Under the pieces are notes generated by a model. That model was given only the letters and a program-made list of their open reading frames with translations, was not told where the DNA came from and did not search any database. Positions 13,585 through 17,736 of a DNA stretch of 17,736 bases are shown in pieces. The stretch is from Bacillota bacterium (GTDB taxonomy: Bacteria > Bacillota > UBA4882 > UBA8346): positions 1 to 17,736 of the forward strand of contig JAEVYU010000042.1 of assembly GCA_023392595.1 (NCBI GenBank), given 5' to 3'. How positions within the stretch are numbered: position 1 is the stretch's first letter; every line of letters begins with the position of its first letter. The translations under genes were made by a program, and so were the position numbers.

Positions 13585-13782
13585 TTAAAAAAAAATATCC
13601 TTATTTAAGATTGATGGTCCAATTCCAGTTATTGTTGTTGTCCCTGGTGTCAGCCCAAAACAAAAATTGATTTCGTGATTACCTTCAACTTTGATTTCTT
13701 TATTTAAACTCCCATCCGCCATTTTAATTGTAGCCAATCTTTGATGAATCCCGTTATTTTCAATCTTCACCTTAACATCCAT
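13585..13782 (-). CDS. small hypothetical protein with beta-sandwich character, possibly a remnant
   Basis: ATG 13782 has no clear ribosome site, and the frame runs open only 27 bases further up to a TAG. The sequence (MDVKVKIENNGIHQRLATIK, GSLNKEIKVEGNHEINF, LTPGTTTITG) has alternating hydrophobic strands and an N-N-G turn, like the last domain of a secreted or surface beta-sandwich protein. It could be the stump of a longer gene. No family is recognised. Confidence 0.35.
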   Translation of the reverse strand: MDVKVKIENNGIHQRLATIKMADGSLNKEIKVEGNHEINFCFGLTPGTTTITGIGPSILNKDIFF

Positions 13783-13872
13783 CGTAAACGGCGCTGTAGG
13801 GTTTGTAATAAGCTACACTTTGATTTTAAAAAATGGTTTGTTTGCGATATTTAAAAATTTAATCCTGCAATT

Positions 13873-13891
13873 CGGCCGGCATGAGTCCATT
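13873..13891 (+). repeat. short remnant of the palindromic tail module
   Basis: CGGCATGAGTCCATT at 13877-13891 matches the middle of the tail module of the composite repeat (GGCATGAGTC and variants). Its left arm is not preserved. Confidence 0.4.
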
Positions 13892-14041
13892 CATAAAAAA
13901 AGAATTGATCTAATACCTGGTTGAAAAATAACATATATTAATATATAATCATATTAATAATTCACTTAATTGATGATATTTGATGACCTTACTTGCTGAC
14001 CTTAGTGCTCGTTAATTTATTTGAAAAGGGTGATTGTTTTC

Positions 14042-14719
14042 ATGCTGAATTTGCAATCAATCCACCAAGCTGTGACAGAACTCCAAAAGGAATTTCGACA
14101 AAATCCCTCTTTGTTTTTTACAGAGCATGATGTAGCCGGCCGTTGCTACAGTCTTATCCAAAGCGCATTACAATATCCGACTGTCACGGGTAAAGACGGC
14201 AGCTTGTTTTATTTAGTCCATCTGGGGTATCCAACCCCCTTCCGTTGCGATATGACTAACGAGAACTGTGACTATAAAAGTGAAAACGACCCCACACCCC
14301 AAGGAAACAAATATCAGCGTGAACATTTTGATTTGGTTGTTTTTAACCCCACTTTTCTCAAAGAATGTACGTATGAACTGATAAAAGGGCAAAATTTTGA
14401 AAAGTTGAAACAAGGATTGCCGTTTGTTCTTTATCAGACTCAAGAACCTGCAATTTTATTTGGACTGGAGTTTATGTTCAACAGTGCCACATTTTCATCA
14501 CCCAAGCAAGCCGAAAACTGGCGGGATCTAGTACTTCAGGATTACAAAAAACTTCAAAACTCGGAGAACTGGGAGTATATGCCTTTTATGAAAGAATACC
14601 GGATGCTGGCGTTTGATGGGGCGAGTGACAATGAATATTCGGAATTTCTAAAACAAGGATTCAAGGAGTATGAGGGGCTAGAATATCTATCAAAATTAGA
14701 ATCAGGGGTGATGGAATGA
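14042..14719 (+). CDS. uncharacterised protein, possible PD-(D/E)XK nuclease-like fold (225 aa)
   Basis: The start is ATG 14042 after AAAGGGTGAT. Features seen: FFTEHDVAGRCYSLIQSAL near residues 25-45, then YPTPFRCDM, then REHFDLVVFNPTFL (Asp about 107), then PAILFGLEFMFN (about 145-156), then a helical C-terminus. The order helix-Glu, Asp after a beta strand (HFDLVV), and a following strand with E-x-[K] spacing is that of restriction-endonuclease-like folds, but the third position reads LEFMF, with Met where Lys is expected. So it may be inactive, or the fold guess may be wrong. Its stop overlaps, by four bases (ATGA), an ATG that begins the scar before fabI. No family name can be given. Confidence 0.45.
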   Translation: MLNLQSIHQAVTELQKEFRQNPSLFFTEHDVAGRCYSLIQSALQYPTVTGKDGSLFYLVHLGYPTPFRCDMTNENCDYKSENDPTPQGNKYQREHFDLVVFNPTFLKECTYELIKGQNFEKLKQGLPFVLYQTQEPAILFGLEFMFNSATFSSPKQAENWRDLVLQDYKKLQNSENWEYMPFMKEYRMLAFDGASDNEYSEFLKQGFKEYEGLEYLSKLESGVME

Positions 14720-14754
14720 ATTATCGTACGCTTGGAAAAACAGGAGAAATGAAT

Positions 14755-15525
14755 ATGGGTTCATTACTAGCGAACAAAAATATATTAATTATGGGAATAA
14801 GGGACAAATGGAGCATTGCATGGGGTATTGCCAAAGCAGCCCATGCAGAAGGCGGTAATCTGATTTTTACTTACCTTGGAGAAAGGGAAAAAGAAGATGT
14901 TCAAAAATTGGTTTCAACTCTAGGTGACTATTCAATGCATCCGTGTGATATTACCTCCGATGAGGATATCGATCGCTTGTTTGGAGAGCTAAAAGAAAAA
15001 TACGGCCTTATCCATGGATTGGTTCATTCAATCGCCTTTGCCAAATCGGCCGATATCCAAAACGGATATGTCAATACAACCAGGGATGGTTTTTCCATTG
15101 CCATGGAAATCAGCGCTTATTCCCTTGCTTCAGTAACCCGTAGGGCTAAGGATTTAATGACTCAAGGCGGAAGCATTATTACACTTACTTATATAGGTTC
15201 GGAAAAGGTTATTCCGGGATATAATATTATGGGGGTTGCCAAAGCCGCGCTGGAGACAGGCGTAAAATATCTCGCTTCAGAGATAGGAGTCAGTGGTATA
15301 AGAGTTAATGCAATATCAGCGGGTCCGATTAAAACAACTTCTGCAAAAGGGGTCAAGGATTTTAATCATATGCTTGATTTAGCTCTTCAGAAAGCGCCTT
15401 TACGGAGAGCAATCACCCAAGAAGATATTGGCGGTCCGGCGGTTTTCTTCTTAAGCGATCTTTCAAAAGGCATTACTGGAGAGGTGTTGCATGTAGATTG
15501 CGGACTACACATTATGGGAATATAG
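14755..15525 (+). CDS. fabI: enoyl-[acyl-carrier-protein] reductase (NADH), FabI (256 aa)
   Basis: Reduces trans-2-enoyl-ACP in the last step of fatty acid elongation (FASII). I choose ATG 14755 because GGAG (14743-14746) sits 8 bases before it; the ATG at 14749 is too close and the ATG at 14716 starts an unrelated scar. The cofactor site is IMGIRDKWSIAWGIA (residues 12-26). SIAFA follows at 92-96. The catalytic residues Tyr146, Tyr156 and Lys163 (TYIG, GYNIMGVAK) fall at the family positions. ISAGPIKTTSAKG and the C-terminal DCGLHIMG are also typical. Full length. It is separate from other fatty-acid genes, so it may be a second enoyl reductase of the genome. Confidence 0.9.
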   Translation: MGSLLANKNILIMGIRDKWSIAWGIAKAAHAEGGNLIFTYLGEREKEDVQKLVSTLGDYSMHPCDITSDEDIDRLFGELKEKYGLIHGLVHSIAFAKSADIQNGYVNTTRDGFSIAMEISAYSLASVTRRAKDLMTQGGSIITLTYIGSEKVIPGYNIMGVAKAALETGVKYLASEIGVSGIRVNAISAGPIKTTSAKGVKDFNHMLDLALQKAPLRRAITQEDIGGPAVFFLSDLSKGITGEVLHVDCGLHIMGI

Positions 15526-15614
15526 AAAAGGTCATCCATCTCAGTTAAATTTTAGTAACAGCAATGTCGGGCAGTCAGTTTTGGTAATTATGTCTGAATA
15601 GACAGGAGTTTATT

Positions 15615-16397
15615 ATGAACAATTCAGCAGTGCAAAGAATGCCAATTTTGTTCGTTGGACACGGCTCTCCCATGAACGCAATTGAAGATAATACCTATAC
15701 CAGAAACTGGGCCGGTATCAGCCGCAAAATTCCAAAGCCAAAAGCCATTTTGTCCATATCGGCCCATTGGTATACCCAGGGAAGCCGAATCAACGATGCG
15801 TTGCATCCCAAGACTGTTTATGATATGTACGGTTTTCCGGATCAACTTTACCAGGTTATCTATGATGCCGGCGGGTCGCCGGAGATCGCTCGCCGGACAA
15901 AAAGCTTAATCAGTTATGATGTACAGATTGACAACAACTGGGGTATTGATCACGGAACCTGGTCCGTACTTTGCAGAATGTATCCAGAAGCGGATATTCC
16001 CTTGTTTCAGCTCAGTGTGGACAGTAATGCAGGCCGGGAAGAGCATTTCCAGATCGGCCGGGAGATCCGTGCTTTGCGTGAGGAGGGCGTACTCATTATG
16101 GGAAGCGGAAACATCGTCCACAATCTGGCGGAAGTCAATTGGGGTATGAAAGGTGGATACCCTTGGGCGGAGGAATTTGATCAATATATCAAACATAAGA
16201 TCATCCAAAAACAATATGCAGACGTCATCCGGTATGAACAGGCTGGCGAGTCATCCAAAATCGCTTTCCGCTTCCCCGATCATTTTTATCCTCTTCTGTA
16301 TATATTGGGTGCGGCGGATAGCAGCGATCAATTATCTGTATTCAACGATTCCTGCACAATGGGTTCCCTTTCAATGACAAGTTACTTGTTTTCCTAA
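15615..16397 (+). CDS. class III extradiol dioxygenase, 4,5-DOPA dioxygenase-like (LigB/YgiD family, 260 aa)
   Basis: ATG 15615 after ACAGGAG. The family cleaves catechol-type rings; YgiD-type members act on DOPA and some are zinc enzymes of unknown physiological role. Metal-site histidines are all present: VGHGSPM (His16), SISAHWY (His51), IDHGTWS (His113), GNIVHN (His169) and PDHFYPLLY (His223). YGFP and LFQLSVD are further family marks. Full length, with no signal peptide, so cytosolic. It lies 51 bases before a pirin gene, in the same direction and with no hairpin between them, so they are probably co-transcribed. The substrate cannot be told from sequence. Confidence 0.85.
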   Translation: MNNSAVQRMPILFVGHGSPMNAIEDNTYTRNWAGISRKIPKPKAILSISAHWYTQGSRINDALHPKTVYDMYGFPDQLYQVIYDAGGSPEIARRTKSLISYDVQIDNNWGIDHGTWSVLCRMYPEADIPLFQLSVDSNAGREEHFQIGREIRALREEGVLIMGSGNIVHNLAEVNWGMKGGYPWAEEFDQYIKHKIIQKQYADVIRYEQAGESSKIAFRFPDHFYPLLYILGAADSSDQLSVFNDSCTMGSLSMTSYLFS

Positions 16398-16448
16398 CCA
16401 GTGGATGCATATTTCTCAGTGAACTTAAAATGATGAAGGAGACTAATA

Positions 16449-17294
16449 ATGATGAGAGTTCGTGAAATCCGTAGAATTGTTTCCGGTAGTATCCAATATG
16501 ACGGCGCCGGCGTCAAGTTGGTCAGAGTGATCGGCCACAAGGATGTAAGAGATTTTGACCCGTTTCTGATGCTGGATGCGTTTGATTCCGATGATCCGGC
16601 TGATTATATCAAAGGATTTCCCTGGCATCCGCACCGTGGTATTGAAACCGTCACCTATCTCATTGCCGGTGATATTGAGCATGGAGACAGCCTGGGCAAT
16701 AAAGGCCATATTGTAAATGGTTGTTGTCAGTGGATGACAGCCGGGAGCGGTATTATTCATCAAGAAATGCCGCAGAGCTCAGAACGGATGCTCGGTATCC
16801 AACTTTGGCTTAATCTGCCCCGGAAAGATAAAATGGCTCCGCCTCAGTATCGTGATATCCAATCGGACAGAATACCGTGTGTAGAAGAAAACGGAAGCCA
16901 AATTCGAGTTATTTCCGGCAATTATCTGAACCATCAGGGAGTCGTTCAGGGTGACTATGTAAAAACACTGTTTCTTGATGTAAAAATGCAGCCGGATGCA
17001 AAATGGAGCTTGAAAACAGCTGAAGATGCCACGGTTTTTCTCTATATCATTGAAGGTAGCGGATGGTTTGGTAACAAAGTCAATGATCCGGTTGGTTCTA
17101 AAAATGCAATTTTGTTCGGCCCTGGTGAAGAACTTATTGTAGAAGCGGCGGATAAAGGGATTCGCTTCCTGATATTTTCAGGCAAACCGTTGCAGGAACC
17201 TGTTGCCTGGGGCGGGCCTATTGTCATGAACACCCAGGATGAACTTAAACTCGCCTTTCGAGAGTTAGAGGAAGGAACCTTTATCAAGGTGTGA
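16449..17294 (+). CDS. pirin family protein (quercetinase-like bicupin, 281 aa)
   Basis: ATG 16449 after AAGGAGA. The N-terminal cupin holds the metal site: WHPHRGIETVTYL (His60, His62) and GIIHQEMP (His104, Glu106). The C-terminal cupin spans about residues 150-265 (YIIEGSGWFG, GSKNAILFGPGE, GKPLQEPVAWGGPIVMNT). Pirins bind Fe or other metals and some oxidise quercetin; the role here is unknown, though the neighbouring ring-cleaving dioxygenase suggests aromatic chemistry. The family usually ends near EEGTF; here GTF is followed by IKV and a stop whose bases (ATCAAGGTGTGA) equal the end of the repeat-borne small gene, and the repeat tail follows at once. Confidence 0.85.
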   Translation: MMRVREIRRIVSGSIQYDGAGVKLVRVIGHKDVRDFDPFLMLDAFDSDDPADYIKGFPWHPHRGIETVTYLIAGDIEHGDSLGNKGHIVNGCCQWMTAGSGIIHQEMPQSSERMLGIQLWLNLPRKDKMAPPQYRDIQSDRIPCVEENGSQIRVISGNYLNHQGVVQGDYVKTLFLDVKMQPDAKWSLKTAEDATVFLYIIEGSGWFGNKVNDPVGSKNAILFGPGEELIVEAADKGIRFLIFSGKPLQEPVAWGGPIVMNTQDELKLAFRELEEGTFIKV

Positions 17295-17382
17295 TCGAAT
17301 CACCCCATCAGCGACCTGGTCGGCATGAGTCAATCGGTAGCCATACGCGTCTTTTAGACGCGACAGGTCGGAGGATGCAGCA
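17283..17382 (+). repeat. palindromic tail module, copy 4, fused to the pirin stop codon
   Basis: From ATCAAGGTGTGATCGA onward it matches the end of the small gene plus tail of copy 2. It contains ATCACCCCATCAGCGACCT, GTCGGCATGAGTC, then the hairpin CGCGTCT (17346-17352)/AGACGCG (17356-17362) as in copy 1, then CAGGTCGGAGGATGCAGCA. The upstream gene part of the composite repeat is absent. Confidence 0.8.
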
Positions 17383-17410
17383 AATAGCAAAACCTAAATA
17401 AAACTCACTT

Positions 17411-17475
17411 CCCCTCCCTTTCACTAGAATTTAGCAGCTTCGGCATCATAAGATGCCGGCAGTCAAAGGGAGGGG
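17411..17475. repeat. nested-hairpin module, copy b
   Basis: Outer 11-base perfect pair CCCCTCCCTTT (17411-17421)/AAAGGGAGGGG (17465-17475) around an inner 7-base stem CGGCATC (17441-17447), loop ATAA, GATGCCG (17452-17458). It is almost identical to 9676-9739 over its whole length, loops included. Confidence 0.8.
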
Positions 17476-17536
17476 AGCGGCAAACAGGAAACTACGGCCA
17501 ATTAAGTATCTGGAGGGGAGAGTCGAAGCGGCAAAA

Positions 17537-17603
17537 TCGACTCACTCCCTCAGCGACCCGGTCGGCATGAGTCTATTGGTTGCTTTGCCCCTCCTTTTGA
17601 CCG
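17537..17603 (+). repeat. palindromic tail module, copy 5
   Basis: TCGACTCACTCCCTCAGCGA, then CCCGGTCGGCATGAGTC, then TTTGCCCCTCC, as at the end of copy 2. It is preceded by AGTCGA (17521-17526), which pairs with TCGACT (17537-17542). It breaks off at the IS end at about 17611. Confidence 0.75.
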
Positions 17604-17610
17604 TTGGTAC

Positions 17611-17736
17611 TGTGGTCTTCCCCCGGTTGATTAGACACCGAATTAAGCGCATTTTCTTTGATTTTCATAAAATTCCGGGATTATATAACCGATTGCGGAA
17701 TGAAGCCGTTTCCGGTTGTAGTAAATCTCAATATAT
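17611..17736 (-). mobile_element. IS3-family insertion sequence, one end only
   Basis: The element contains the transposase end described at 17643-17736. Its outer edge is probably at 17611, where TGTGGTC is followed by a C-run and TTAGACACC; IS150-group elements commonly start with TGT..(C)n..TTAGACA. The rest lies beyond the window, so the second terminal repeat and target duplication cannot be checked. It abuts tail module copy 5. Confidence 0.6.
17643..17736 (-). CDS. IS3-family transposase OrfB, C-terminal 30 residues (partial)
   Basis: The minus strand from the window edge reads YIEIYYNRKRLHSAIGYIIP, then EFYENQRKCA and TAA at 17643-17645. The YIEIYYNRKRLHSAIGY motif is the end of the DDE integrase domain of IS3-family OrfB, just after the catalytic glutamate. 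The 5' part, with the catalytic Asp residues, is outside the window. Confidence 0.85.
   Translation of the reverse strand, partial: YIEIYYNRKRLHSAIGYIIPEFYENQRKCA

Overview
The window looks like the chromosome of a spore-forming, low-to-moderate GC member of the Bacillota (Clostridia-like). The evidence is strong AGGAGG-type ribosome sites, several TTG starts, consensus sigma-A promoters, CotF-type coat proteins, SpoVA and DUF1657/DUF421 germination genes, and a cortex-type amidase. I cannot name the genus.

Layout. (1) 1-3480 is accessory, defence-like DNA. It holds the 3' part of a CD-NTase (CBASS-type nucleotidyltransferase with an AGS-C sensor domain), a small HTH gene with a consensus promoter beside a perfect palindrome, an orphan DUF4928 (restriction-modification associated) gene and an XRE regulator. 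Two copies of a dispersed composite repeat, each carrying a broken small gene, are interspersed. (2) 3486-7073 is a decaying spore-germination region: a frameshifted DUF421 gene, the C-terminal stump of spoVAE(b), an intact DUF1657 gene, an intact VanW lipoprotein, a LysM stump and a multiply frameshifted GH18 lipoprotein. (3) 7227-8621 is an intact fusion of a divergent polysaccharide deacetylase with an N-acetylmuramoyl-L-alanine amidase. (4) 8622-10490 is gene-poor: an XRE remnant, the third composite repeat, a long-hairpin module and small gene remnants. (5) 10503-13545 is a coat cluster: three pairs of small CotF-like genes, two of them flanking a zinc alcohol dehydrogenase in one operon-like run, the third convergent and sharing a bidirectional terminator. 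(6) 14042-17294 holds metabolic genes: an unrecognised possible nuclease-fold protein, FabI, a LigB/DODA-type dioxygenase and a pirin. (7) 17283-17736 is repeat modules followed by the end of an IS3-family element running off the window.

The most unusual feature is the dispersed unit. It starts exactly at an odd ribosome site (GGAGGTCCTCC), encodes a roughly 105-residue protein split by a frameshift at the same place in each copy, and ends in structured palindromic modules. All three copies lie immediately beside a divergently oriented HTH gene or HTH remnant. The tail modules also occur without the gene, including one fused directly to the stop codon of the pirin gene. Whether this is a regulator/small-protein module, a MITE-like element or both cannot be settled from sequence alone.
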